In this document: positions 1-11,570 of the stretch, piece by piece
Position numbering within the stretch: position 1 is the first letter of the stretch
How the letters are laid out: the number at the start of each line of letters is the position of its first letter
NCBI GenBank assembly: GCA_950295325.1
Contig: OX485807.1
Coordinates: 930,501-994,500 of the forward strand
DNA from: Polytrichum commune
Lineage: Eukaryota; Streptophyta; Polytrichopsida; Polytrichales; Polytrichaceae
Length of the DNA: 64,000 nt
Direction of reading: 5' to 3'
Notes under the pieces: model-generated
What the model was told of the DNA's origin: nothing
What the model saw: the letters and a program-made list of their open reading frames with translations, nothing else
Databases searched by the model: none
Made by a program: the position numbers and the translations under genes

Positions 1-277
1 TGGTGTAGGCTGGCGAAACAGTTGGGTTGTGATTTACTTGCAACAAGGGGCAAAAACCACTTGGGGCGTGGAAGTACATCTAGGACAGGAGGGTGCAGCA
101 AAGATTCCAACAACCAAACAAGTTGGTGGACAGACTGTGGCCACTCAACCAGATCTACTCAGTCCGAAGACGTCCAAGGGTAACTTGCCACTGCAAGTGT
201 AAGTCAAGCTGGAGGCAGAGCCACATACTTGTGTGTATGCACCTAGATCTAGCACGATCAGATTTTAGGTAATTGTG
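1..277 (+). other. Leader or 5' LTR remainder of the Ty3/gypsy element
   Basis: There is no convincing ORF here. Its position directly upstream of the gag start at 278 suggests untranslated leader, possibly with the end of the 5' LTR. No counterpart was recognised downstream of the element, so LTR identity is not shown. Confidence 0.4.
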
Positions 278-1900
278 ATGGCACGTGTACAAACTAGAAG
301 CATGACCAGACAGAGGGCTTTGGAGCTTCAGACGGATCCGCACATCTCATTTGCGAGTGATTCAGAACTGGAGAGGCCAATTAGCCATAGTAACTCAAGG
401 GAAACCACCCAACAAGTAGATGCCATGCATAGGGCATTGTTTCCAGAGTATGAAAATTATGGTAATCATCATATGTACGGCCGGTGGAGTGGGGACGCCC
501 GACCTCCGTCACCCGTCATAGGTGAAGACTTACCTGCTGGACCAGACGGCTTAACATCTCTTCAAGAAGACCATGTACAACAATCTGACCCACCAGGGTT
601 TGGAACGTCCAGTGACTTGCTGGAGCATTTACGACAAGAGTTTCCTGATTTCGTGGCATCCCGAAATCACGTCACATCCCAGTTTGGACGTCCCATAGGA
701 TCCATGGACCAGGACATTCCAACGGGCCAGGGAATACCATGGGCAACTGATGAGGCTGTTACTTATGAGGCGTTCAGCCCAAATGTTAACCAACATCAAC
801 CACCTGTCCGAAGACGTGTCACATTTATAAGGAGAGAACGAGAACCGGAATTATCTCCAGTGGTAGAAGTTTCATCTCCACTGGAAGATATTTCGCCTGA
901 TATTCCAACTAGTATCGCACGTCCTGAGTCACCCATGCCATGGAGGCCCACTCCAACATGCAATATGGGAGGTTGGCGCCCAACCACACCAAACATTCCA
1001 CGGTCATGGGGTGTCGCACCAAGCCCATGGGACGCTCCACGCCATGCAGCCCCGCCTTACAACAACGACGTGGGTATTGTGGATTTGTTCTCACAAATTA
1101 CTCTTGACAACCAGCCTAGTGCTGAGCAATTGTCTAGGCTGCCACCAACAACCGAACAGCGGAGCCAACGTCCGTGTCGGCATTGTCACAGCACGTTGCA
1201 CCGCAGTAGGCAATGTACTACCCAACCGACACAAATTTCCCAACTTGTTGCAGATAGACAACCGAGTTCATACTCTCAGCAACAACAAGATTACCTCACA
1301 CATAGTGTTCTACCTGTCCAATCACAAAGTATTGTTTTACCACCAAGGGAGCTGGTAGTGACGTCGGCCCAAACAGTTCATTCAGCTGTCCAACCTCTTG
1401 GCACCTATAGTCAAGGATGGGGGGTTGCCAACCACACCAACCTTCCAAGACATGAAGCTCAACCAAACCTGATTGATCGCCAGACAACACTGCTTCATGA
1501 CGTACCAGTTGGTCGCACAGGTCACACTCGTCACATTGCCATAAATGAAGCAATTGGGTACACAGGAGCAGCGGGAGGGATTAGTTTCAACGATATGACA
1601 GGGCAATTGGGAAGAATTGAACACACACATCCCCAAGAGCCCCAGGGACAGTGGAACCATAATGGATACCCATCACACATCGATAGACCAACGACACAAG
1701 CACCAACCATCCACACTGTAACGAGTGGTCGTCTGGCCTATGATTATGACCCCAGGACAACAAGAGTTCCGGTATCGAGCACGCATCAACCACGAACGTC
1801 CACATGGGTACCACCTTTGGTCACCGTCTCCCAGTTCCATCCAACAACGGGGGGACCGGTAGGGGATTATGCATCACATACCCCAATACGAGGTGGTTAG
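278..1900 (+). pseudogene. Gag N-terminal region of the Ty3/gypsy polyprotein, ends at in-frame TAG
   Basis: An open frame of about 540 codons, rich in Pro, Gln, Thr and Ser, with no recognisable domain. The ATG at 278 is the first Met of the frame. The sequence contains one CxxC...H...C-like cluster (RPCRHCHSTLHRSRQC, about residue 300) that resembles a zinc knuckle with altered spacing. It ends at TAG 1898-1900, and the same frame continues directly into a Pro/Gly- and Arg-rich stretch and then canonical gag. I read it as a long N-terminal gag extension. The TAG could be a decayed CAG codon. Confidence 0.6.
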
Positions 1901-3367
1901 TTACCACACCGACCCCCACATCGAACGTCCCGGCGTAGTCCCTCTCCAAGTGCAGGTTACCCAGGTGGTCCTCCAGGAGGAGCACCTCCAGGGCCCCCAG
2001 GAGGGGGAGGAAGTGATGACACAGATGACAATGAGGACGATGAACCAGTAATAGAATCCAGGAGACGAAGGTCAACAAGGAGGGCATCAAGACGGAGGAA
2101 GGAAGAGACAACTCCGACCATGGCACCTTGGCCATGGCCAGGATACTACCCACCAGGACCCCCACCAGCACCAATAGCTCCTCCAGCGAGGGTCAGTCCT
2201 AGTAAGTCAGGGATCAAGCTACCACTTCCGATATATGACCCCAAATCGGACCCAGACTCACACGTCCGTACTTTCAAAAAATGGGCATATACAATGGGGG
2301 AGACGGACGATGAGGCATTGATTAATTTATTCACATATTCCTTGCGGGAGAATGTGTCAGAGTGGAGTGAAAATTATGCCGATAGTCACCCACATTGTAC
2401 TTTGGATCAGCTGTTGGATGCATTTGCTAGGAGGTATAGAAAGGTGCAGACAGACATGCAGGCATATATGGCGTTGAGGGCCTTAAAAATGAGAGACACA
2501 GAGGACGTGGAAGCATATTACGAACGGTTGATCAAACTAGCGAATTGCCTGACGTACCGTCCAGATGATGAATGGTTAAACACATGTTTTAGGGCAGGCC
2601 TACCAGATTACCTACGAGTAGCCACAACTGGTATGGCCAAGAAAACATTGATCAGTTCAAAAGAATCGGCAATGGCTTGTGAAGAAAGTGTTTTTGACGC
2701 AAAAGGAAATCGAATTCCTTGGAGGGTGGGGGTGCAACCAGTAGAAACTACCAGTTCGGGTAATACGAGCCAACACATGAGACAAAAAGATTTGGATCCG
2801 TTGTGCTCATGTTGTGGTGGAAGAGGGCATAAAGCGGAAAATTGTTGGGGTAACCCGCAAAGTGCAAACTACCGACCCAACATGAAGAGGCCTTCACAAG
2901 CTACCGTACATGCTGTGGGGACAGAACAAGTCAGGCCTAGGTACAACCAGGACGACCAAAACAGGAATAGGTGGCCACCACCCAGACCAATTAATAGACC
3001 AAAATTTTGTTTCATATGTGGTAGTGTTGAACATTTAGCATTCCAATGTCCGTCCGGAGAGCAAGCTCGCCAACAGTTTGGGCAACACAAACGGACGGAC
3101 CAAGACCAACCATCCCCAAGACCGGACGTGACTATAGCCACTGTGGTTGCTGTAGTAACCAGAAGCAAAGCAAGGTTGGTACCGGAAGAAGTGGCGTTCC
3201 GCGAGAAAGAACCGTTGAAGGGTAAAGGTCACGATGAATGGAGACATGAGGAGGAGTTGAGGCATGGGTGCATCGAGGAGGTCCAACGTCTTCAAGAGTT
3301 GGAAAAACAAGAACTAGCCAAGAAGACGGAGCAAAAACGTGTACGGTTCCAGTTGGACGAAGGATAG
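1901..3367 (+). pseudogene. gag: Gag capsid and nucleocapsid with two CCHC knuckles
   Basis: After a Pro/Gly-rich linker, the capsid-type retrotrans_gag domain lies at about 2220-2690 (SDPDSHVRTFKKWAYTMGET, then the LDAFARRYRKVQTD block). Two canonical CX2CX4HX4C zinc knuckles follow at about 2810-2855 (CSCCGGRGHKAENC) and 3007-3050 (CFICGSVEHLAFQC). These bind genomic RNA in related elements. The tail is Lys/Glu-rich. Reading stops at TAG 3365-3367, and the protease region resumes in the same frame. Gag identification is firm. Whether the TAG is decay or a natural gag/pol suppressor stop cannot be told from one copy, but several similar stops elsewhere favour decay. Confidence 0.9.
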
Positions 3368-4122
3368 CAACATAATTTCTCCACCGAGTGGGCTGGATCA
3401 CCAAACATAAATCCTGACAGTCAAGACCGGCTGGAACCCAATGTGTTGGACACTGTAAACTACGAGGTGGGTGAAGGAGGTCCGGAAAATTTGGATGCAT
3501 CCTTTGCCTTGATTACAAATCAGGTATTGGAAAGTCGGTTCACATTAACCTTAGGTCAATTATTACAGTTAGCACCAGGGTTGAAAGACTTTATCATGAG
3601 GCAAGCTGTCCCATCCTGGATTCCGAAAACAACACCAACTCAGGCGTCCACGACCCCAACCAGCATGGTTGGTGCCATTGCAGTAGACTACACCATGCCA
3701 GTTATCACCATCAAAATTGCAAACAAATATATTTCAGACGTCCTAATCGACGGGGGAGCTGGTGTGAACATCCTCACCGACACTTTGAGGAAACATTTGG
3801 GATTGCCCAAACCAAAAGTAGCCACCTACAACATCAAGATGGCTGATCAGAGCACCACAATGCCAGTGGGACTATTGGAGAACATCAATATTGAAGTGGA
3901 AGGTATGCCTTATCAAGTCACATTTTCTGTAATGAGTTTGGCATCACATAACGATACCCCAGATTACTCCATATTGTTGGGTAGACCGTGGTTGGTAAAT
4001 GCCAAGGTGGTACATGATTGGGAAGGTGACCAGCTAGTAATCCAAGGACTGATGGGGAGTAGACGTGTGAAGGTGAATCGGAAACTACCAGGGGACACCC
4101 CCCGGCCTCAAGTCCTACTCAT
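3368..4122 (+). pseudogene. Retropepsin-like aspartic protease, cut by transposon insertion
   Basis: The active-site motif is VLIDGGAGVNILTD at about 3741-3782, a DGGAG variant of the D[ST]G triad seen in plant retropepsin-like proteins. The flap-side motif ILLGRPWL follows at about 3973-3996. The frame is the same as gag. The last codons before the insertion are CTA CTC AT. The transposon enters within codon ATG, and its target duplication TCAT spans 4119-4122. The apparent stop after LYSLN lies in transposon sequence and is not native to the protease. Confidence 0.88.
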
Positions 4123-4150
4123 AACACTATATTCGTTAAATTGAGACTTT
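4123..4150 (+). repeat. Left terminal inverted repeat of the 16.6-kb transposon
   Basis: 28 bp identical to the reverse complement of 20694-20721. TTGAGAC at 4141-4147 recurs just inside at about 4164-4170. The direct repeat TCAT lies immediately outside at 4119-4122. Confidence 0.95.
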
Positions 4151-4259
4151 TTGGGCATTTTGAGACATTCACATAAATAAGAACAAGGATAAATGGAACA
4201 CATATTGGAGAAAGTTGTAAGATGCGAACACTTTGAAGCAGGTGTTTAGACCAAGAACC

Positions 4260-4550
4260 CCATAAATAACTCATATTTGTGATGGTTTAGGGTGGGCAAT
4301 CCAAATCTTAGACCACATTTAAGGGGAAACCTTAAAACATTCATATTATTGCACACAAAATATTAGAGCTTGTATGAATATGGTTTAGGTAGGGCAATCC
4401 AAACCATAGATCTTATTGAAGGGTTAATATGTTAACCAATATAATATTGCATACAAAATATTCCAAACTCATATTTGTGATGGTTTAGGTAGGGCAATCC
4501 AAACCTTAGACCATATGGAAGGGGAAATCATGTCTAACTTGTATTATTGC
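4260..4550 (+). repeat. Left subterminal repeats of the transposon, three units of about 99 bp
   Basis: The block TGGTTTAGG(T/G)(A/T)GGGCAATCCAAA recurs at about 4283, 4381 and 4481, each followed by a diverged AGACC...AAGGGG segment. Subterminal repeats of this kind are commonly transposase-binding sites. That role is inferred here. Confidence 0.75.
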
Positions 4551-4708
4551 AAAAAAAAAACATACAAAGTGTGGCATGTAAAATGCATATCATGCTAACA
4601 CCACACATGCATTGGATAGTGCGACCCAAAATGTTCTTGCCTATGGCCCAAAACCCTACGCCTACTATGGCCTATCTAGCCTCGGAGACTACCTCTTTTT
4701 CTTTTGCT

Positions 4709-5495
4709 TCATTTTCTTTTGCTTTTTTTTTCTTTTGCCTCTTTTTCTTTTGCCTCTTTTTCTTTTGCTGCAGCTTCTTTTGCTCGCATTGCTTCAACAT
4801 TCCTGAAAATCTCCGCCCCGCGACTATAGCCATTCTTGGGGTGAACGCCATCAATAACACATTTTGTATTCCGTCGGCCGCCCGAATTATACGACGAAGA
4901 ATTCGAATACGATGAAGTGGACTGTCTTGCATTTCTGGTCATGGAGTAGAAACGCTCCAACTCGATGGACGCACTAGACCGCATAGGTTTACGGGTGGGA
5001 GCAACCTGCAACGCGTCAACGCAAGAACACATGTGTTAGTTTAGGGAGGAAGACCCAAACGTGTCACACATTCATTTTTTAAGTGCAAAATGATTGTAAT
5101 GCGCGGATAACCATGTTTTTTTTGGGGGGGGGGGGGTTCACCTTGTCACCAGGGGCGTTCCCGTCGGAGTTGGCGAGGAGGGGCAAGGCATCCCGCAAAG
5201 GAATAGGAAGGGTTCCACTCTTCGTAGGCCGAGCGTCCATCCGCAGCCGCCGTTGAGGTGTACTACTGCCGCCGGGCCGAGAGGGGGATGTCCGGACGCA
5301 TTTGCGATTTATGCCTTTGAGCGGTGACGGGGACGCAGATCGCCGGAAGATTTGCTTGGGTGGGGGGCTATCGACGACGCCGGCGTCAAGAGGCTCCTTG
5401 GAGTAGTCGATGGTTGACGCGGCGTCGTAAACGGTCTCGTAGAAGAAGCTCCCCAAGTCTGACTCGCTGACGACGTCAATCGAGGGCTCCAAACG
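4709..5495 (-). CDS. Two terminal exons of the cargo region, Lys/Glu-rich C-terminus
   Basis: Two open segments on the minus strand are joined by clean splice sites. Exon 5495-5142 starts after ...TGGCTCCAG and ends GGTGACAAG|GTGAAC. The intron is 5141-5006. The next exon starts at 5005 after GCGTTGCAG and runs to about 4709. Both junctions are phase 0. The first exon is Ser/Pro/Arg-rich and the second ends in repeated AKEKEAKEK, probably helical and charged. It could be the 3' end of the phosphatase gene just upstream, but the TGA at 5639 intervenes and I found no donor that joins them in phase. It may be a separate small gene. No known domain. Confidence 0.5.
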
Positions 5496-5638
5496 CTGGA
5501 GCCAAAATTGGAACAAAACAAAACCCAAGGAAAAGGGGGGAGATAGAGCGCGTGAAAATCAAGATACATATGAAGCGTAAATTACACAAAATGGGTAGGC
5601 GCATATACACACACACACATACAAACACACGTACTGTC

Positions 5639-6451
5639 TCAAATGAGCTTGTTAAATTTCGCGTGAGATAACAACTCTCTGTACAAATGGTCTCGTGGAT
5701 CCAAGTATCTCTCGCCTATGGGATTATTCCTAACAAAATTGTTTACGGGAAGTCCGCTTCCCCAGAGCGCCTGGAGGTATTTACTAAGGTCTAACAAAAA
5801 TCGGTCCCGGACCTTCTCGACCGTCCACGTAGGGCACACTATGAAGTTGGCCGTCGGGTTCAACATGTTCTTTGCGGCGCTGTCGTCCACCATGAGCGCG
5901 TTCTCGCGGGTGGGGCGGACGTCGTAGGGGACGCCTATCAAGGACGGTCGCTGGTCCCAAAAAATGGGCTTCAAGACCTTGAGGTATTGGGGGGAAGCGG
6001 GGTTGTTTGGTTTTTTGACGACTTTGCCGTCCTGTGTGTACAATATTCTACAGGCTTCCTGTGCTAGGACCATGCAGGGGGGCTCGATGCCCTTGAAGAT
6101 GAACTCCACGACCGCATTGGTGTTCTCGGCCGTCATGGAGCTCCACACGACCACCCACCATCGTTGTTGGGCGATCTGGAGGAAGGTCCGAAGCCACGGG
6201 CGGAGGTGAACTAGCTTGCTCTTTATGAACGTGGGCGGCCCGTCGTAATTAGCGTCCTCGGGCTTGCAAAAGGGCACTGTGGGGGCCCTAGGGCAATGAA
6301 CGCACTGCACGAGGACACCGTTCAGGTCTAACACCAGGAATCGTTTCTTCGGCAGCGGGGGCGGGGCGGGTAAAACTGGGGGCGCCGCCGCGCTGCCCTC
6401 TCCGCTCCTTGGGGAAGAGCGTCGGGGAGCCGCTACGCTATGCTCCGAGCC
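5639..6451 (-). CDS. FCP1/TIM50-like HAD phosphatase domain, cargo gene
   Basis: The exon opens at 6451 after an acceptor (TATCCGCAG) in phase 0 and runs to TGA 5641-5639, about 270 codons. A Ser/Pro/Ala-rich leader precedes the HAD motif I, FLVLDLNGVL, a DxNGV variant of DxDGT. Motif II VVVWSSM and the motif III/IV block LMVDDSAAKNML follow, in the spacing of FCP1-homology/TIM50-like plant proteins. These are phosphatases of the NLI-interacting factor family that usually act on phosphoserine. The first Asp is kept but the second is Asn, so catalysis is uncertain. The phase-0 acceptor at 6451 is compatible with direct splicing from the exon ending at 6954, which would fuse this domain to the ParB-like protein. 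Confidence 0.7.
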   Translation of the reverse strand, partial: GSEHSVAAPRRSSPRSGEGSAAAPPVLPAPPPLPKKRFLVLDLNGVLVQCVHCPRAPTVPFCKPEDANYDGPPTFIKSKLVHLRPWLRTFLQIAQQRWWVVVWSSMTAENTNAVVEFIFKGIEPPCMVLAQEACRILYTQDGKVVKKPNNPASPQYLKVLKPIFWDQRPSLIGVPYDVRPTRENALMVDDSAAKNMLNPTANFIVCPTWTVEKVRDRFLLDLSKYLQALWGSGLPVNNFVRNNPIGERYLDPRDHLYRELLSHAKFNKLI

Positions 6452-6721
6452 CTGCGGATACGAGCGAGAGAAAACGGGGGCGACTTATGTCATGCTATGT
6501 CCAAACGAAGCATTATGGAAACGAGCGTTCTCGGTGCAAACACAAAAGCATTTGATTCATTTTGGAGGGGGTGCAACAAGGGATACAAGGGATACAAGAG
6601 CATACAAAATACATTCAAACACAATATACAAGTATATAGGAGTCAAAAATGGTGATTATATTATATACAATGCTCTATGTACATCTTGATTGGGGGAGCC
6701 GCGTTGAACGATGCATTCAAA

Positions 6722-9700
6722 CTAGCCTACTTCTACATCTAGAAAAAATTGAAGAGACGGGCCGCCGTGATGAAGACTTCGTTGCAAAGCCGGGGGTAGG
6801 TGGACGAACGAATGGTCGCTGGGGGTGACGAAGGGCGCGAGTGCCGGGGGGGGCCTAAGTTCGTCCTAGCTAGGGGACACGACCAAGGCAAGAAGTCAAA
6901 GACCCAGGAAGTTTGGGTCGGCCGACCCAAACTGAGTGGGGTCAGTGCATTACCTCGCCTTGGTCGTGCCTTGACGACGTTGATGCCGGCATCGCGTGCG
7001 CTGCCCCACCTCTGTCACCGCCGCCTCCGACGACGCCGTCAGCCGCAACCTGCTCCTGCAAAGGCTGACTGTCAGGCCTTTGTCCCAACCCAACCTCCGC
7101 ATGCGCATCATGCATTGGTTCATCGACTGGGTTAGGAGTAGAGGTATCACCAGGCCCTTGCGGGCCTTCAACATCTAGCATAGGCTCGTCGACCGGGGTC
7201 TGATGGGGGACGGGGTTTGGGTCGGCCGACCCAAACCCTGCTGCTTGGCGAGGGTCGCTCTGCGACGCTGCAACGTCGGCACTGTTTGGGTCGGACGACC
7301 CAAACATGTGGGGGTCGTCCCGCTGGTGGTGTGGGGGCAAGAGGATGGGAGGCCGGAGCGGGGGGGGGGGGGGTGCCAACGAGCTGGACGCTCCGGGGAC
7401 GCGCCAAAGGTTTGGATCATCCACCTGCTGCACAGGCGCGTAAGGACGGGCGTGCGGCTGCAGCAAATCCGCGAAGCTGAAGGAATGCTCCAACGCCGGC
7501 CGCGGGCGGATATCCTGTGGAGGGAAGCCTGCGGGCAAGTGAGGGAATGAACTCGGGGGAGCCATCACCAATCCCTGCGCCAGCATGCCCTGGATCACTT
7601 GCGTGATGAGGTCCGCTTGGGACGGAGTTTGGGACATCGCCCTTTGCCGCTCCTGCTCCAACAGGAGAGCCCTCAACTCCGCGACTTCGTTGCGGACAGA
7701 GGGTTCCTCGGCGGCAGCCCTCTGCAGTCGCACACGCTGCTCCTCGTCTCGGAGCATTTTTGCGTTCGCCTCCTCCACGGTGAGGACCTCCGGTTTCACC
7801 CTCACATTCCCGGCGAACGCTCTGGGGGAGGCAGGATCAGACCTCAGCTTCTTGGCGAGTTCCATGTCGTCCTCGTCCTCGGAGCTTATTGCGATCGTCT
7901 CCTCCACCGCATAGTCCCCGTACAGCTTCTTCCCCTTCATCCTTCTACGCTCCCTGAAGGTGGCCGTCGCGTCCCTCGAGTACATATCCTTGGCGTCGTC
8001 CACCGTCAACGCGGGCACCAGCCTGCTCTGCGGCGTGGCAGGCCGCATGGCCTTCTTCCGCTGAGGGGCCTCGGATTCTTGAGTGAATCCTGTTGCCCCT
8101 TCCTCCACCTCCCCCTCCACTTTCTCTGCTTCCTCCTCCGCCTCCTCCTCGTCTTCCTCCCCCTCCTCCCCAACCCTGCCACCTGCTCCCATAGACGGAT
8201 TGCCCGGATGCAACCCGATGAGCGGCTCTGGCAATTGAACGGGGGCCCGCATGGCGAATTCACCCGGGTTGATTCGCCTCGCAATATCCAAAGGATTCTC
8301 GCCCCCCTCGACGATCTCTTCGACGTAGGATCCGGGTATCCAGTCGAGGATGTCCATTCTCTTGGCCAGCGCCTTTTGGGTCCTGTAGAATTGAACATCG
8401 GCATCCTCTACATAGGAGTAGATGTTCAACCCAGACATCTGCACAATCAAAATCAATACTATTAGTAACACCAAATGAACATATAATGGAAAATGACTTC
8501 CAAACAAAATAAGAATAGTTAGTTTGGGTCGCTCGACCCAAACTATGCATGGCCCTAGTTTGGGTCGCTCGACCCAAACTGTGCATGCCCCTAGTTTGGG
8601 TCGTTCGACCCAAACCGAACGTATAGGGACTTCTGGGTTTTCTGGTTACCATGGCTGCAAAAATCGGTTTGGACCCCCCGAAAACGTTGAAGATGCAGTC
8701 CCCTCTCTTCGTGAGGGTCCTCATCATCCGCAGGTAGAACTCCATGCGCAGCTCATCCGCGGGGTAGTTGGCGTACTTCGCCTCGTCATATAAGCTCCTG
8801 CTGGTACCCAACCCTTCTTGGACTTGGAAGAGCTTTTCCATCCTGGCTATGGGATGGTTTGGCACCTTAAGCAGCTCAGCTTTGTACACGAAGTACAAAC
8901 ACAGCACGTTGACGATCTTCGTCTTCTTGTCTTTCAGCGTGCTGTACGCCCCCTCCGCCGGTGCAGCAACGTAGTGAGATTTCGAGACGGCATACTCCGG
9001 CTGCAATTTGCGCACGATCTCGTAAACCTGCTCTGCCCTTCTGTCCTCGACAATCCAGAGCCAGACGTCGACCTCCCTGAATTTGGGGCTGGCGTAGTCC
9101 ACGAACTTCGACAAGAAAGGATCGTAAAAAGGGGTGCTCATAGTCCCCTCGAATGAGGCTCCAGGGATGTTCCTGAAGTCTATCATTCCGAAGGGGAAGC
9201 GGTCCCCGGCTCTAGTCCTGATCGCCTTCCTTGACTCAGAACCCGGCCAACCCTGGATCCTGAGAGGTTCGACAGTGACCATGTTGAATTGCGCATCGCC
9301 TTCGAAACTGACGATCTTCTTCTCCTTTATGAAGTTGGAGAAGGCCCGCACTGAGTGTTCGGGAAGCGCCCGGTTCCTCCCCCCCTTCACGAGCTTGGAT
9401 CTGAGGAAGTCGTCTCCCGCCTCCCTCATGAGTGCCGCCATGGACGCACTGGTAAACTTATATTCGGCTTTGAAGGCCCTCCAGTGCGCCTCGTCGACCT
9501 CTCCGTCCACGATGAGCTTCTTCTCTGGCACAAGCTTGTGCAGCTCCTGGACGATGGTCGTCTTCTTCTTCCTGTTCTCCGTCCATTCCTTCATTGTGTA
9601 GCATGAAGGGACGAAGATCTTGGGTTTGGTGAAGACGATCTTAGGGTGGACCCAGCATCTCTTCGCCGTCGTCTCCACGTGTAGGATGTGGGACGCCGCT

Positions 9701-11570
9701 TTTCCCATTTCTGTCTCGGAGAGACCTTGAAGCGCTCTAAAGAACTCCCTCACCAGAGGCTTCATTTGCTTGAAGCGCGTAGTCTGGTTGAAGAGCATGC
9801 CGGTGTCGGGGTCCATGAGGTCCCCCGTCTCGTGTTTTTCAAAAACACTCTTCCATCTTGCCCATACGGAATCGGACGCTGTGATCAAATAGATTTCTCC
9901 TCTCAGCTCGTTATACTTTTTCTGCTTGTGGCTAGCATTGTCGATCGATGAGAATTTATTGATCATTTGATATTTGAAGTCCTGCACAGGAAGACATTAG
10001 CACATGTTAGACAACACATAATGGAAAAACAAATGCAACAGCAGTTTGGGTCGAACGACCCAAACTATGAACCTGGCGAAAACATCTTAACAATTTCAGA
10101 GTTTGGGTCGACCGACCCAAACTATGAACCTGGGGACAATATCAAAATAATTTCAGAGTTTGGGTCGACCGACCCAAACTATCAACCTGGCGATGACAAC
10201 AAAACAATGTAGGAGTTTGGGTCGATCGACCCAAACATACTCACCTCCCATTTGGGGTTCTTGTCTTTAGCATTCTCCCTTTCCTTGGGAGGCCTTCCAT
10301 AAAACTCCCACACCTCCCTCGAGGCCATGATGTTTCTGATCCACGATGCCTGATAGGCCCTCTTTTTGTTCCCCATGTTGAAGAACCTGGAGATGTCGCT
10401 GAGGACCGTCTCGTTGTCCGACCAAACCACCAAAGCCTTCCAAACTTTTAGCTTCTCCTTCTGGTTGTTCGGGTCGTCCCACTCGGTCATCAGCTGGATT
10501 TTTTTCGAGGCCTCCACACTGTGCTGCCCGTCAATCAGCCAGAAGTCTCCTTTAGAGATTGCCGGCCACATCTCAGGCGTCGGCATTATTTTCAGCCCTT
10601 GTGGCATGACAACAATTGTCTGCCTGTCGTCCTTGAACTGCCCGCCCAAGATTTGAGCGACCATCCAGTCGACGTAGGCGTCCTCCTTGGCTCGGACGCA
10701 CTTCTCTGGTGGCGCAAGGTGGCACTGCGCAATGTTGACCTCGAATTTGAAGTCCCTGCCCATGAAGAAGCAGTGCAGGCATTTTGTCTCGAAGTTGTTG
10801 TTTATTTTTTGTATTTCGCCTGCATCCACCTCTTGGCCAGGCTTCGGCATCCGGAGCTCCGGGGAAACAGGCTCGTCAGTCATCCCCGATGACTCTCTTC
10901 CCCTCTTGGAAGGGGTCGTCTGACGGCTTCCTGATGGCGTTGGCGTCTCGCTGTCAGCCGGCGTTGTTGTAGTGCTCGTCCGTCTCGAGTCTGCAGGGAC
11001 CGCCCGCGGTTTCCTCACAGTTTGTGGTCTTGAGGACCCTGCGCCTTCTTCCGTCGTTGCCTTCCGCCTCACAGGCTACTGCGTCTTGGGTTTGCTTTGC
11101 AGCGCCTTGTTGAGAACCGTGATAGCCTGTTTTAACTTCGTGAACCTGCTCGCAACCTTCGTGTTCGTTACACTACCATCTATGAATATGGCCTCCGGTT
11201 TTATGGTTTCAGGGTCGACGCAAGTCTCCTTGGCGTACAGGGGGTCGAAGGGCTCGGAGAACTGGTGCATGAACATGTGGACGTTCTGCACGGCGGAGTT
11301 CTCCAGTATCACGTCTACGTAGTCCCCGAGAGACTGGACGGACGCAACCTCCCATCCCGTCAGCGTTGCCCAGGTGTGCTGCTCGTGGGTCCCCACCTTC
11401 ACCACGAATAGCAGCTTGAACATGGATGCCTTCACCACCTGAACGGACCATGCCAAAACGACGCCATCTTTTGGGACGTAAGAATCGTCCTGTGGAGTTT
11501 CATACTCCTGCCAAAGGTGGTCTGGCGCGAGCATGAACCACCTTTCACCTGGTCTCTTTTTAGGGGCCAT
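6722..11570 (-). CDS. Large multi-exon cargo gene with ParB-like DGQHS motif
   Basis: Exons on the minus strand, all joined in phase 0: 11570-10245, 9981-8650, 8438-6954 and, less surely, 6865-6722 ending at TAG. The introns 10244-9982, 8649-8439 and 6953-6866 have GT-AG ends. ATG 11570 follows a TTGCAG acceptor, so the start codon opens exon 2. The first coding exon holds FWLIDGQHSVEASKKI, similar to the ParB/sulfiredoxin-fold D-G-Q-H signature, followed by SRFFNMGNKKRAYQ. The second exon has no domain I recognise. The third is acidic and Pro-rich with a possible coiled coil. An in-frame TAG at 11078-11076 (after SKPKTQ) interrupts exon one, so this copy may be broken. An alternative last junction is 6954 to 6451, giving a fusion with the HAD phosphatase. 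Confidence 0.6.
6912..6931. repeat. 20-bp palindrome, single copy (centre GC)
   Basis: Perfect TTTGGGTCG-GC-CGACCCAAA, located in the proposed last intron of the cargo gene just after the exon ending at 6954. Confidence 0.95.
7216..7304. repeat. Two 20-bp palindromes inside a coding exon
   Basis: Perfect copies lie at 7216-7235 (centre GC) and 7285-7304 (centre GA), 69 bp apart. In the minus-strand cargo reading frame they translate as FGSADPN and FGSSDPN, so they sit in frame in the acidic/Pro-rich region. Confidence 0.93.
8523..8614. repeat. Palindrome array, 36-bp period, 3 copies, intronic
   Basis: Perfect copies start at 8523, 8559 and 8595 with centres CT, CT and TT. The unit includes an ATGCATG(G/C)CCC spacer. 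All lie within the 211-bp intron 8439-8649. Confidence 0.95.
10045..10235. repeat. Palindrome array, 57-bp period, 4 copies, intronic
   Basis: Perfect copies start at 10045, 10102, 10159 and 10216 with centres AA, AC, AC and AT, exactly 57 bp apart. All are inside the 263-bp intron 9982-10244, and the last ends 9 bp from the splice donor. Confidence 0.95.
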
